A stretch of 64,000 nt of DNA from Sambucus nigra. Taxonomy: Eukaryota > Streptophyta > Magnoliopsida > Dipsacales > Adoxaceae. Of this stretch, positions 45,791-59,178 are shown piece after piece. The DNA lies in NCBI GenBank assembly GCA_949130495.1, contig OX422216.1:359810605-359874604 (forward strand), read 5' to 3'. The notes under the pieces were generated by a model. The model saw only the letters and a list, made by a program, of their open reading frames with translations, made no database searches and was not told the DNA's origin. The translations under genes and the position numbers were made by a program. The first letter of the stretch is position 1. Each line of letters begins with the position of its first letter.

Positions 45791-47532
45791 CAATCCAGGC
45801 ACTGATGCGTGAGGACGATGTACACTTAGTGACTCATTGTTGTACAATAATAAATTATAGGAAGGGGGATTAAGTTCAATAATCGGATCCCCCTCTGCCA
45901 CCACCGATGTGCAACCACCTGCACTATGGTCCTATCCCACCGGTGCACAGGTCCCCTTGCCTGAAAATGTAGTAGGTGGAGGCATATTGTCAACATCATA
46001 GATGGAGTGAGGCAACAACTAGCTCATCACAAAGTCACGGTGGTCTTAACTCATCATCGTATCCGTGTAGAGCATGTAAGGCTCCCCAGTCTTTGATGTC
46101 TCCCAGGCATCATTAGACATCTTCCTCACTCGCCTCATGTAGATAAGGGGTGCCAACGGTGGGACCACTACCTCATCCTCCACGATCTATCTAACAACCC
46201 TCACCTTTAAGTACCCCAAACTCATGCGCGAGCAATCACCACATCCGCGCATATAAACCCGTCACCCACATATCAAGATGAGTTTCCCCTAAGGATAGAA
46301 TATCACTTGTAATCCAAAATAGAGAATCAGTATCTATTCAGGAATGAAGATACCAATTTAGAGAAGAAAGAAAGATAACTTGATCACTTGTTAAGGTGTT
46401 CAAAACCCGCCGCATGCCATGGAAAAAGCACGAATCGACATCCGATTGACTTCCACCATTGAAACATCTGGCAAAAATCCCCCAAAATCTCATCCTTCGG
46501 GGCTATCAACCCTGTATTACACCCTATCACCTCATATAACCACATCTTCAAAAGGTAAGGATCTGCAAAAAGAAACCCAGGAAGAATGCAAGGAAATTCA
46601 TAAATAGAAAAATGAAATCAAGGTTACCTCCAAAAGATATGTGACCCCTGTGAAGGTCTGTCAACAGCATCAGCTGAAAGCATTCAAAGAAAAATAAAGG
46701 AACGCCAAGGTCATGCTCCCCCGATCATACATATGGACCTAGAAATCGTCTACAAAAATGACAAGAATCAAAGATGCACGACGTCGCCGCTCATCTCCAC
46801 CAGAAAACCACCCAACAAAAGAAAAATAAACAAACAGGTTGTATGCCTCACCTATCGCCCGTTAGACACATACACCCTCCTCTGTAGAAGAGTCTCCTTC
46901 AAAGAAGAAATTCAGATCAAATCCCCAAAAATGATCCAATCTACATCACCTAATGACGCCTGTACCCCCTTCGGCGTCACCCTCAACGTACGGTCCACCA
47001 CTATCTGAAATCCCTCACACTCAAGCACCATCAGCTTCCAAATGTCTATGGGAGTCACCGTCATCTCCCCAAAGACAAGATGTAAAGTGTGGGTAGTTTC
47101 CCACCACCCCTCTCCCAGAGCACACAAAACCACAGTAGAATGCTCTATCTTATCTAGAGCCTTCTCTAAACAAAAAAAAACCCGTATAGGATACCATCCA
47201 TCATACCTCAAGACTAGATAGCTGAAGGGGCAATGTCAATCTGCAAAACAAATTGAAGAAAAAACCCTCCATTAGGACAAAAGAAGAAAGAAAAAAAAAT
47301 GAAAGGAATTACCAAAAGTAAGGAAACTTAAATAGCTACTAGGGTTCCTCACCCTAGATGAATGGTGGTGTGCCACCTCTCGTATAAGAGTACGCTCTTA
47401 AGCAATGGACTCAAACAGATCAAAAATATTCTCGTTGCCCAAGGCAAGAGGCACCCTAGACTGCTACTCCAGGCCAACCCAGTCATTGAGGTCCAACCAT
47501 GCATTGTCATATACCTCACTTGAACTTTCCAT
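45791..47532 (-). pseudogene. Antisense PMD gene of element A, split by element B
   Basis: The minus-strand start is at about 47532. Exon 1 (about 47349-47532) matches B exon 1 over NAWLDLNDWVGLE-like sequence and LALGNENIFDLFES. Exon 2 (about 46630-47211) carries the PMD signature GWWETTHTLHLVFGEMTVTP and an exon end TYLLE with a GTAACC donor, intact here but changed in B. Later exons run to 45791 and continue beyond B at 26400-26691. Several stops and frameshifts are present. Confidence 0.8.
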
Positions 47533-48049
47533 TTGAAGTCTGGAACAAAGAAGTACTTAGGAACAATTTTAGATAAAGAAATCAACAGATTCGAACACTT
47601 GAAGGTGTGAACTATGGGAAGGATTCGCCCCCTATTTATTGAAGACTAAGGGACTTGCTGATCGGAAGTTCTCTTAACCATGTCAGTTGATAGGTATCTT
47701 TTCCCTTCCCTTAGGAAGCCCAGGACGGCCTATCAGCACCCCCTACAAATTTCGTACAGAAAATTCTAGAACATTGTAAAAAAGTCCCAAAAACTGCCCG
47801 AAAAATTCCTAAAAATCCCAGGAAAATGTAAATCCTCAATATTCTAAGAAACTCATTTTTGAGAGCACCAATACCCTTATAACTCTCAGAACCCCCGTCG
47901 GGTTAATTTTATACCCTTATCTCCAACATAAATCCCCAGTTGAATATATCAAAGATAAACCCTTCCATAGTGAAGTCTCAAATCAACACAATCCGCTAGA
48001 GGAACCGGGGATTCATCATCACACCTAAGATAATTTATAATTCCCTGAA
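47533..48049. other. PMD promoter region of element A
   Basis: AATAAATAGGGGGCG on the minus strand (47627-47640) and a degenerate palindrome TGCTGATCGGAAG (about 47656) mirror the promoter of B. A-rich repeats follow. No gene. Confidence 0.5.
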
Positions 48050-48790
48050 ATCAACTCCCCAAATTATAACTTTAGGTCCTCAGAATTGACATTGGCCCTC
48101 AAAATTAGCCACTACAACTTTAGGTCCTCAAAATTGACCTCGACCCTCAGAATTGGTCATTACAACTTTAGGTCCTCGGAATTGACCTCGACCCTTAGAA
48201 TTGGACGATATAACTCAGATCCTTAAAATTGACCTCGACCCTTTGAATTGGTCTCTACAACTATAAGTCCTCAAAATTGACCTCGGCCCTCAGAATTGAT
48301 CTTTACAACTACAGATCCTCAAAATTGATATTGGCCCATAGAATTGGTCGCTACAAATTTAGGTCCTCAAAATTAACCTCGACCCACAGAATTGGTCGCT
48401 ACTACTTTAGGTTCTCAAAATTGACCTCGACCCACAAAATTGTTCGCTACAACTTTAAGTCCTAGAATTAACCTTGGCCCTAATAATTGACCTCTACAAC
48501 TTTAGGTCCTCATAATTGACTTCGGCTCTCAAATTTGATCGCTACAACTTCAGGTCCTCGGAATCAACCTCAACCCTAAAAATTGGTCATCCCTTAGAAA
48601 GATTTTAAATTTAACCTCGACCCGCCAAATTGGTCTCCCTACCTCCTTGGAATCAATTTTAGCACATCATCGACCCACTGAATCGGTCATCCTCATCCCT
48701 TGAGATCGTCATAAGCGATCTTGACTTGCTGAATCAGTAAACCTCATCCTCTAGGTCCTCGAAATCGACCTACCAAAATTCTTTCGCAAT
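48050..48790. repeat. 48-bp tandem repeat array in the 3' UTR of element A
   Basis: About 11 copies of a 48-bp unit with TTAGGTCCTCAAAATTGACC, CCTCAGAATTGGTC and CTACAAC, then more degenerate units to 48790. It shares the core GAATTGACCTCG with the 40-bp array of B, but the unit length and order differ. Confidence 0.88.
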
Positions 48791-48850
48791 GTTAATGTGT
48801 TATTTATCATTCAACGAACTTCACTTGTTCTAAGCTTGCTCGTGGAGGGA

Positions 48851-51048
48851 TGGACTCTCCTAAATAGCTCCTTACGTCCCTAGCCCTCACTCATCCACCA
48901 TAAACCCTAGGTCATACTTTCAGTACCGATCTAGAGGACATTGGGCTCTCTAGGAACCCATTTGACTCTGATCATATTTTTCATCATAGAAAAATCACAA
49001 TGAGAATTCGAATGGCTCTAAATCCCCTTTCCAACGGTCTGCCCTGTGCATAAATTTCCCTTACAGTTCGGACGAACAGTTAATTTTACTATCAAAAACT
49101 GATCTAAAAGCCATCGGGCGCTCCCGAGCACCATTCTGACCCTAATAAACTTCTTCAACTGAATGGAAGATCAATGAATCTTTTAAGGTCTCCGAATCCC
49201 CTTTCCAACGATCCATCTCGTATATGAATCGGACGAACGATCCATTTGACCTCAAAAACTAATCCCGAGGGCATCGACTGCTCTTGGGCTCTGTTTGACT
49301 CCTATCATCTCTTCATCTCGAATAAGACTGAATGAATCTTTAAAGGGATATGAATGCCCCTTCCAACGGTTCACCCCATCCATGAATCAGCCTTACAGTT
49401 AAGATAAATGACTAATTTTACTCTGAAGGGTCATCGGACGCTTCTGGGGCCCGTTTCACAAAGGTTAACTCTCCAAACTGAATAATACTAAATGAATCTT
49501 TAAGGAGCACTGAATACCCTTTTCAATGGTCCACCCCATGCATGAATCATCCTTATTGTACGGACGAATGACTCATTTTACTATGAAGGGTCATCGAGTT
49601 GTTTCGAGCCCTATTTGACCAAGGTCAACTCTTTAAACCACATGAGACAGAATGAATCTTTAAAGGTCTTTAAAGCCCCTTTCAAATGTTTTCCTATAAG
49701 AATATCTTGTCTAGGTACCAATGGGATCTTCAAAGCCCCATTTGACCAAAATTAACTTCTGAATCAGAGAGTAGGTCAACAAATCTATGCTTGTAGGCAG
49801 GTCAAGAATCATGCCGAACAACATGCCCTTTGGCCCTATATATAGAGGCCATGACCTCACTTTGAAGGACACACCTCAGCACCCCTAAACATCTCGCTTA
49901 GAGAGAATTCGCTCGAATTCAGAGTTGTTCTTGCCTTAAAATTCCATTCCCTACATTCCTTCCATTATTTTATACTCTTTTGAGTAAATTTCTGACCACC
50001 TCCTCAAATCACGATCACTCCACCTTGAGGTCAACGCATCTTTGAGTAAGATTTAATTCAAGACATCATAAGGAGGTTCATTCCTTCCTCTTTGCCTTTA
50101 ATTTCTCTTCATTTTTCATTAGTTTCTTCATTTTCTCTTTAGTATCTTATTTAATTACATCACACATCTTAATAATAAATTTTTAGTACTCGCACATACT
50201 TTATTTTCATAGAAAAACCCAGAAAAGGAAAAAGAAAGAGGGGGTTCACTTGAAAATTCCAAACGGGAATTTCTCATCACATTTTCTCACACTAAACCAC
50301 CTTTTTCTGCACATACACATATAATAAAGTCCCCGATTGGATTTATGGGTTGGACCCCACCTCATATCATTTTTAAACTACATGGACTTTGATGCCCCCG
50401 CGCTACGTAGGCGTCTTGGGTAAATCCCTCGACACGAGTTCCCCCACAGGCATTAGTTATTTTATTCTCATCATATATTAAGGATATATACATTTTATAT
50501 GATTGTTTTCTTATGTCTTATCCGATATGCACAATTGTTCTTTTATAATGATATGTGAATCAATAAATACTCACATCATATTTTTTATTACCATTTTGGG
50601 CACACTCCAAAGGATGACTTCGCTCCACTTTTATCCATGATGCAAGTCGAGCAATTACATCGTCCATTTATATTATGTACATAATTACACACATCACAGA
50701 GTTCTACATGATAAGATTAACAAATGCCCATAAGAGACCGAAAGGGAGGGATGGATTCCTAACACCTTCCCTCTTCGTAACTTATTCCCTAAACCTTCGA
50801 ACTACTTGAGTTCACAAGCATCAGTATTGTCATTGATGATGTTCTATCAAGGAGAAAAAATTTCTTTTGCTTGTCTTGTGCAAAATAGGTTGGTCACTCT
50901 ATCTCTAAATATCACTCACATCGACGACGGTCGAGCTCCCCTATAAAGGACACAATCCCACCCGCACACTGGAAGATGGAAAATGGGGGAAAGGAAGGTG
51001 GGATCCACTTCCGGACACCCTGACTCCCTGCGTCCTACGATAGCCACA
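48851..51048 (+). repeat. 3' LTR of element A
   Basis: Aligns with both B LTRs but is clearly more diverged; from TGGACTCTCC to the AGCCACA near 51048, about 2.2 kb. It has a good TATA box, CCCTATATATAGAGG, near 49837. The right edge is an estimate because this LTR has no partner in the window. Confidence 0.75.
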
Positions 51049-52187
51049 TCACTAAACCCCTTGTGAACTATATTAATGGGTATACACACACATATACACA
51101 CACATACGTGCATTTTACATTTGACCTTTGAAAAGCCCTTAAGTTTCTCAACTATCCTCAATAAAGGACTAAAGAACCATTAATGACCACTAACCCCAAA
51201 CATGCAGTTACCTTAAACCTCAAACCTCCGTTGCACACAAAAGAATCCAGTGGATCTATAATATACCTCAGTCACCTTGACTCCTTCTTAACATGGTTAG
51301 TGATTCCATCATATCTCCTCAATAAATCTCAGGGACCACATCACTAGGGTTTCGCCTGATTTGTCACCCAAAAATGACCTCGTACTTAAGGGAAATAACC
51401 TCCCGAGGTCAACTAACCCTCATAATAATGTAAATCACCATGAAGTATCCCTAGGCAAACTTATATCAACTTCGATGTAGTTACTTGTCCCCTAAATCTT
51501 AAACAAAGCCCCTAAAACTAGTCTAACGGTGAGGTGAAATGCATGTCACTGTCTCACCTACTTCCACAAGATCGGGACATTTACATTTAAGACTCCCATA
51601 TCAATTTAATGTTCACATTAACTATTTTACCAACCTGCAATATTTTTTCCAACACTCTATCACCTTGTCGATACCAATAGACCTTCTGGTTAGAACCACT
51701 TTTATCACTATATCACACTTTGACACTCTTCTCCTCTTATCTGTCTCATGTCTAGAGGGGAGAAGATGTGGATTTTAAGTCACTAATGATTTCAACATTC
51801 ATCAGTTTTTCTCTATTTGAGGGAATGATAAGTTATGTCTACATCAAAATATCAACTAATGTTGTTCTGGATCACTCCTCCAAAGAGTTATCAAATTTAG
51901 CTATGGAGTTATTAAAGGTAATACCCCAAGAGTTGTTAAAGGTAATACCCCATAATTTTGCAGGGTTTATCAAATAATTAAACATTGAAATTTAGAGAAA
52001 TTTTATAAATTATGTTAGTGCAAATTGAATTTTATATGATATAAATAACGAAAGTAATATTTTATATGTTAAATCGGAGTTGGTGTGTAATTAAATTGAA
52101 GTCATGACAATTATAATAATTTACAATTTTTTAATGGATTTTAGAAAGTGTTTGGTGATTTCATAAATTTATTATGCTTATTTTTAA
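51049..52187. other. No gene recognised; possible old LTR edge
   Basis: AT-rich. A direct duplication AGAGTTGTTAAAGGTAATACC / GGAGTTATTAAAGG lies at 51905-51955, and GGTAATACCCCATAATTTTG at 51937 resembles the first bases of a Tekay LTR in plus orientation. The solo LTR that follows may have inserted into that older remnant, since sequence after it (54756 on) also looks LTR-like. Confidence 0.4.
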
Positions 52188-54755
52188 ATAAATGTGACAC
52201 CCTGCCTAATTAAATATCGAGTGAGCAGTCCTTTATTAAATTAACTCAAAGTGTCTAGTTGGTTCATTCTTAGCATCACTCTCAAAAAATATTTTTTCTT
52301 TATTAATCACCTAATAAATAATTAAGCTAGGTGTCAAAATATTTAATTTTAAAGATTTAGTTACAAGGTTGTAATTTAATGCACGAAAACATTTTTTTAT
52401 GAACACGGATAATAATATTAAAAACCAAATTAGCTAAATGAAATAAACAATCTAGATTAACCAATCCAAATAAAATATCCCATATCGGAGGACAAGAAAA
52501 TAAATAAAACAATCCCAACAATAGTTGAATATTGAAATAATAAAGAGTACAAGTCTCTCTTTGAACTGAATCAAATATGGAAATGGGAGACACATGCCCT
52601 ACATGATAATGAATAAATAGGAGACTAAGAAGATAAGGATGAAATCGTCTACTACAAGAACCTGCAACTCCCATACTAGATGCAAACGTCAATAGTCCAA
52701 AGATCTAAGCCTGACGCCCCTGTGGCTAGGTTTAAAACAGTTTACCAAGTATTTAAAATGCTTACCCGATGATATTACATACATGTTAGTACTTTGACAC
52801 TCACATGGGAATTCTCACACCTTAACTAGTGTGCACGCCAAACAATTTGCAGAACTAATCTAGATAAAGCTAACCCAATTAACTAGTCCAACCTAATTTC
52901 CCCTCACCAATTAATATTTCAAATACGCATAACTATAAATTTTTATCTGGAAACTTTTTCTTTTAAATATATTAATCCATTTATGTTCATCTCAGTACAG
53001 ACTTAAGTTCTTATCCACTTAATTTATTTAATATTAATTATTCCATTTTATCTACTAACAAGCATAGTAGATTAATCACCGGTACATATATTTATTACTT
53101 ATAATATATATACTAAAAAGGCACCCCACATAAATCTATGGTGCTGACATACTCTACTATCAAGTCCTCGTATCTCTCGTACAAAAAGGAGAATACTAGT
53201 TCGGAATCACTCTCGAATAGTATTAACACAAAACACACATTGGAGGCGAAGCATAGTTCCAAGTTTCTAAGAGGTTGGTACATATCCTCACGTCTCTTAG
53301 GACCGCCTGACTATCATTCTCGGATAGCCTATACCAAGAATTCTATGTCATAGGGTACAAGTCGATATCCCCCATAAAGGTCCAATCGAGATAAGACTAT
53401 CCCAGCGCGGAACCTCTATGATAGCAAGTAGCGCAGGTATGATTACACACAAATATTCAATATTATACATATATACATGCACTCATATATATATATTCAC
53501 ATTATTCATCTAAGTACGCCCACGAACCATAATATTTTAACCATACGTGGCACATAATGCCCGAGTCCTACGTATAATGAAATCATTCTTTCATTTTCTC
53601 AATTACCACAAGTTCTTAAGTACTTCTCGTCTCTCAAAGTGTTTCATCGTGATAAGTACAAAATCAGTAGGTGTACACTCTCTACCCTACTACTCTAAGT
53701 CCTTATTAATTCTCTTAAGACCTAATTTAACGTACACACGATTTCCCAGTCAATTTATACCCCCAAAATTTCACGATTAAATCTCATATAAAGGCGTTTT
53801 ACTCGGACCCTACCTATACCCTACTGGTCCTTCTCAAATCCCATTATGATATTTAAATTATGTCCAAAGGTCCTTATACATTTTTATTGGATTAACATTT
53901 AAAAAGGGGAGAATTTTTCATTTCTAGGAAGAGTCGATCGATCGATGAAAAGGGTCGATCGATTGACATTCTTGAGTCGATCGATCGATCGAGCTGTTGT
54001 TGGACCAATTTCTGAAATTCTTTTCCTACAGGTTTCATCAATTTAATTTCTCAAAACCACTATTAATTCGTACCAAACTCCCAAACAATCAAACCACAAG
54101 TTGTATTATAACCCTTGAAAGTCTGATCCCGCTCCTCGTTCCCCGATCTACGCGTTGGTGGTGGAATTAGTGAGAGTGGTGTAGGGTTGGTAGAAGCCTT
54201 CTCTCTTATATCTTCCTTAGCCTCCCTGAAACTCCAATGTTTCTATCCCTCAAGGACTCTAACTCCCATCGGATATAACCCTTCAATTTTCGTCCATAAT
54301 TAAGGCCTAAAACTGGAAAATACCAAAATGCCCTCTCAGGTTACTAGTTAGGCCGAAAAATGTCCTGAGACCCCGACTAAACCCCGGGGTACACTTTTTT
54401 GACTATGTCGACCATTTCGGACACATTGGCACACTCGAAATGACCATATGGGTGACTTAGAATTAATTTACCTTTGTATCCCATTAATTTAATCCCGACA
54501 CGACAAACGCGCATCTCGACTTAATTTCTATAACTGTCTTAATATTCACTCGCGACAATTTTAATAATTCAGTCCCATATATTACTTTAATCATTAAGTA
54601 ATACTCAACATAATTCTTACCAATAATTACTAACTTTTGTCACGCTAGTAAATGTTTATTTTAAAATCCGGATTAATATTAAATTAATTTATCCCAATTT
54701 AATTTAATTAATCCTATAATTAAATACCATAAAAATTACGGGGTATTACAATAAA
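52188..54755 (-). mobile_element. Solo LTR of a Tekay-type Ty3/gypsy element with TSD ATAAA
   Basis: On the plus strand it runs from TGTGACACCC (52193) to GGGTATTACA (54750), 2558 bp, flanked by ATAAA at 52188-52192 and 54751-54755. On the minus strand it starts TGTAATACCCCGTAATTTTT, the common Tekay/Del LTR start. It aligns in patches with the D LTR (for example TTTTGACTATGTCGACCATT). No internal sequence remains, so it is the product of recombination between two LTRs. Confidence 0.88.
53936..53996. repeat. TCGATCGA palindrome cluster in the solo LTR
   Basis: Three clusters of GTCGATCGATCGAT-like sequence lie within 60 bp, each with one or more perfect 8-12 base palindromes. Confidence 0.85.
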
Positions 54756-56126
54756 TTAAATTAAGGATTAAATTGTAATTATAAAAAGGTAGGGAAGAGT
54801 TATGGACATGAGAAATTGTATAATGATGCTAAGAGTGATGTTGTAACTAAAGGATTATATAAACAAAGGTTTTAGAGTTATGTTTAATTAAGGTATATTA
54901 TTAAAGAAAGAAAGATAAAAGGTTGCTCTAAATATTCATACAAATAATAAATTAATTAATTAATTAAATTTCAAGGATATAATTATTTTATAACAATAAA
55001 TTTCCTAATAATTCTCACTATCTCAATAGTTAGTGTAAAAAACATTACTTCCTCCTATAGATGAGATAGGAGGCTCATCCATACTACTTGTTAGATTATC
55101 ATAAGAGAAATTTTCATTTTTAGTCATCACAAGAGAAACATTCTCTGATGCCTCCTAATCTCTACTTTTTTTTTTAAGAAAAAACACTTCCAATGCTTCC
55201 TCGACTGAAGGAGTGAGTTTCCTCATATTGAAAGATTTATAATCCTCAATAAGAGGATCCTCTACAAAATTTAAATTGTTTGAGCTAATCTAACTCAATA
55301 AATAATAAAATCTTATGGAAATAATCAAAGTTATACCCAGAGAGGAAGGCTTCGAATGTTATTTGTTAGGTCGCAAGGGTTTCAAGCAAACCTTGATTTA
55401 CCCAACCCACCAATCCTTAAAAATTGGGGTCATAACTGCATGAAAACAAAATTTAACCGTGTGAAAATTTATTTATATCCTATGGTAATGAGTTATCACA
55501 TGCAAGACAATTTCTTTCAAAACATGTGGGATCCTGGAAAACACATCAGGATTGGATTGATGCTCATTTAAACAAAAATGGATTGATGAAACCCAAGTCA
55601 TCTTGCAATTTTGGCAAGTAAGTATATCTCCCTATAATATTTAGAAGCATTGTATGGAAAGAGTGACACTAGACATTATAAATATATTAGGATGAACAAA
55701 CTCCCCCAATAAAGATCAACCAATTTTGCAATAGGTGGTTTGAGTCGAACGGGAGTCATCCAAAGAGGTGAATTGAGGGATTTCAATATAGTTTGTAAAA
55801 GAACTTTAGGCCAATTTATTGGCAAGATCCTAAAGTATTGGGCACAACAATTGATTTATGGATCAGACTCTATGTCTTTCCAACAAAGTTATAAAACAAG
55901 AAAAATTCCATACTTTTCAAAATCATTGGCATTAAGAGTCCCCATCCTCGCCAATAATTAGGTCCAAATGTTGTTATCATCCAACTTTTTGGGGCCAAAA
56001 CCAAAATCTAAAGGATGAGGGTATTTCAAGAGTGTCCATCTCTTGAACAGTGAGATTTTGTTCTCCAAACCTTGGAGAGAAAAGAAACACGAATAATGAA
56101 ATATCTTTGGTAATGTAAGTGTGATA
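54756..56126. other. No gene recognised
   Basis: Mostly AT-rich. Open frames at 55356-55571 and 55740-55961 show no known domain. A TTATATAAACAAAGG element at about 54854 could be part of an old LTR promoter. Confidence 0.4.
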
Positions 56127-56931
56127 CCCCAAAAATTCCTAAATAGATTGATTAGGTATACCATAAAAATAACAAGAATCAAAATATTGGGTAACATTCT
56201 TATCATAATAAATAAACATGAATCAAAAGAACAAACACAATATAATGAAATACGAAATTCACACAAAACTAACACTCATACCAATCATCAACCAAATAAC
56301 ATAAGCCATCTCTGAAAATAAATATATGTATAAACAAACTGAAAATGAAGGAGTACAATAAAAGGATGAGTTACATTTTCTCAACTCCAACAATTCTAGG
56401 AGTAAGAAATAGGATGTTGGGGATATGATCCTCCAATGACCCCACATCTACAGGGACTACTGCAACAGGGACCTATAAAAACACTTTTTAAAAGAAAACG
56501 TAAATAACATGCCTATGTTGAACTAGATTATAATTAAATATGGGTCATCTCATAACGACACATCTTTCTCTCGTGTTTTGACATATATCAAATTATTAGT
56601 GCCCCAAACCAACAACCTAAAACATCATGTTCTTCTTAATCATGAACCCATATGTAGCCCATGTGATTAAGTTATAATAACATCATTCTTTAATCTTTAA
56701 CATTGACTATAACATTTTAATCTATTTAAATATGAGTCAAATAATGTGCCCTAAAGTACTTCTCATAAAATAATCACGATACTAATAACAAGATCATATC
56801 TCAAATCTATACATATTTGACTATCTCATGACAATAATAAAAAATACACATCAGTAGTGTATTTTTACATGAATCTGAATCATGCATATGTAGGTAGACA
56901 TCCCTACTGCAGGTCATATACATTTATTGTA
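56127..56931 (-). other. Probable fragment of another Tekay-type LTR, interrupted by D
   Basis: It starts TGTGATACCCCAAAAATTCC, like the outer end of the D and solo LTRs, and holds similar text in the same order. It ends at the D LTR start 56932. Confidence 0.4.
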
Positions 56932-58552
56932 TGTGATAACCCGCTTATTAAAATAAGAGGTGTCTAACCTGATACTCCAGTAAATACAGGATTCATAGAT
57001 GGTCCATTCTTAAAATCACTATCGTGAAAATAATAATACGAGATAACCACCAATTATTTTAGAAAACGGATGTCAAATTAATTTTTGTAAGTTTAAAGAA
57101 AAACATTTAGACAACCTAATTTAAAGAGATGGTGGATATAAATAAATATGGATAAAAGTTTCACAATAATACACAACATAATAACCGAATAAGCTGTCGG
57201 TTAACAGACCAGTACAAGCGGTTACACCGAGTATTAAAAATAAATATCACAGTATATAAGCAAGTACAAACCTGGGGTAACATGCCCGAATGTTTATACT
57301 GGTCATATCTAGAGTACACAAAACATAGAGGCATCTATAACAAATATCCTACAACATCTGCAAAAATGTTGTAGCTCCTGGACACATGGATGGAAGGGTG
57401 AACGCGAGCATCCTTGCGGTGGAGCACCTGGACGTAAATAGAATCCATATGAAACAAAGAGATAGAAATGGGTCAGGGCCCGGTTTGATATGATATACAT
57501 GTGAATAAAATGTATGACATTTATTAATATATAACAACATGAGCAAACCTATCTCGCTCTTCATATTAAGAATAACCCTCACCTCTCAACTAAAATGCAC
57601 AACCTAGCGCTACATCATACATGGTGTTAACTATGCATTAATGCAAGAGAAATAACTCAATTTCAACTTAATAAGCTTATAATACAATTTTGAACATTAT
57701 GATCTCACTAGTCCATTCCTCATTAGGAAACTTATTCCAAGCAGTTGATTTATAGAATGATTTAGCCATCTATAAAAAGTCACATTCGGGAGAATAGTTA
57801 TAATCACAATATATAACGATTCTAAGACCATCCCTCCGGGAGTCACCCCACTAGATGCGCCCTTAAATATTTATCATTTTTCAAGGCCTATCATCAAGAC
57901 AACCCGGGCATCGTAAATCGTGTCGCGTGGGAAGTGAACATATACCTTCGAGAGTAAGTCATAACCATAGCCGAAATTACCTCACTTCGAATAAATAACA
58001 TCACAGTATAATAACCAGTCCTGTAGCCGAGGACGATATTCACCCTGCATTCACTAGCTAGGGGACTTCACCTTATTCGCGTAACTTCCCTTATGATAGC
58101 ATTTAGAGAGGTATGTATATGCTAATCGATATTCACAAGGTAAGCTAGTTAAAAAAATTTACATTACATTATAACCGCATCCATATGTTTTTAACGACGT
58201 AAAACACAACATTAAATTATCTTCATATTAGTCTTCATGAATTAACAACAACCCTATAAGCCTTCAAGTATACTATTACCTCATCCCAAGTCTAAAAGTT
58301 CATAATTTTATTACCCTACTTCCCCCTGGTCCTAGACTAGCTCTCTATATGAAAAGGACCATCACCATGTTCTAACAACTAATTAATCAATTCCCGAACT
58401 AATCCCCAACACTTAATTTCTAACCTAGGTTCTTGATTCCCTTAATACTAGACTCTAATACTCTAGTTTTACTTTATGCAAGAAGGTTCCTAGGTCTAAG
58501 CCTTAAAATAAATGATGTAAGTAAAACTAAAGTTTTCTGGTGAAAAACAGGG

Positions 58553-58762
58553 GATCGGTCGACCGGGCCCTGACCCCCAGTCGACCGCGCTTCTAAGGTT
58601 TTGACTTAGAAGAAATGCAATAAGCCTAACCCTCATTGCCCGATCGACCAGTCATGATACCGCGGTCGATCACTCTTTTTAAATATGCCTATCGAGAGAA
58701 GCAGTGGGCTTTTCTCTTTTGGACCGATCGACCGGGCTATGGACCGCGGTCGATCGCGCTCA
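58553..58762. repeat. GGTCGACC/CGATCG palindrome cluster in the D LTR
   Basis: Six motifs such as CGGTCGACCGGG, CAGTCGACCGCG, CCGATCGACCAG, CCGCGGTCGATCAC and CCGCGGTCGATCGCG occur in 210 bp, arranged as pairs about 25-30 bases apart. The solo LTR has a matching TCGATCGA cluster. Confidence 0.85.
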
Positions 58763-59118
58763 CCAGATTTCACGGCCAAACCCCTCTTTTAACAAGACAA
58801 ACCCAAAACTTTAACCCTAATTTCTTACCATATCACAACCCCATCAACTAAAAACATTACCAGAACATTTCTACATACCAATAAACCAATAAAATCAACT
58901 CAACTCTTACAAACAACAAGATCTAAGGGTTAAACACCAAGATTTCACAAAACCCACAAATTGTTCAATTCTTCCAAATACACAACTATCATAACAATTT
59001 ATCCACATAAAATCATATATTTGCAAGTTAGAAACATTCCTTAGGGTTTTAGTCTCGGATTTTCTTTCGGTAGCAACAAATTCAAGCTCCAATCTTCAAT
59101 TCTCTCCCTTTTCTCCCA

Positions 59119-59120
<2 letters not shown>

Positions 59121-59175
<55 letters not shown>
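59121..59175. repeat. (TC)n microsatellite
   Basis: About 27 CT dinucleotides in a row inside the D LTR, ending in TTTCTAGG. Confidence 0.95.

Positions 59176-59178
<3 letters not shown>

Larger units (their letters stand above)
45791..51048 (+). mobile_element. Element A: Tat-type Ty3/gypsy, right segment
   Basis: Follows B at its TSD. It carries the rest of the antisense PMD gene, tandem repeats and the A 3' LTR, in the same order as in B (39860-45785). This proves B lies within the C-terminal exon of the A PMD gene. Confidence 0.88.

Noticed and set aside
26697..51048. Tandem array of three LTRs from unequal crossing-over
   Set aside because: The TSD GCCAT and the in-register continuation of element A across B show nested insertion instead.
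53138..53780. Open frames in the solo LTR
   Set aside because: Non-conserved between the solo LTR and the D LTR; no motif.
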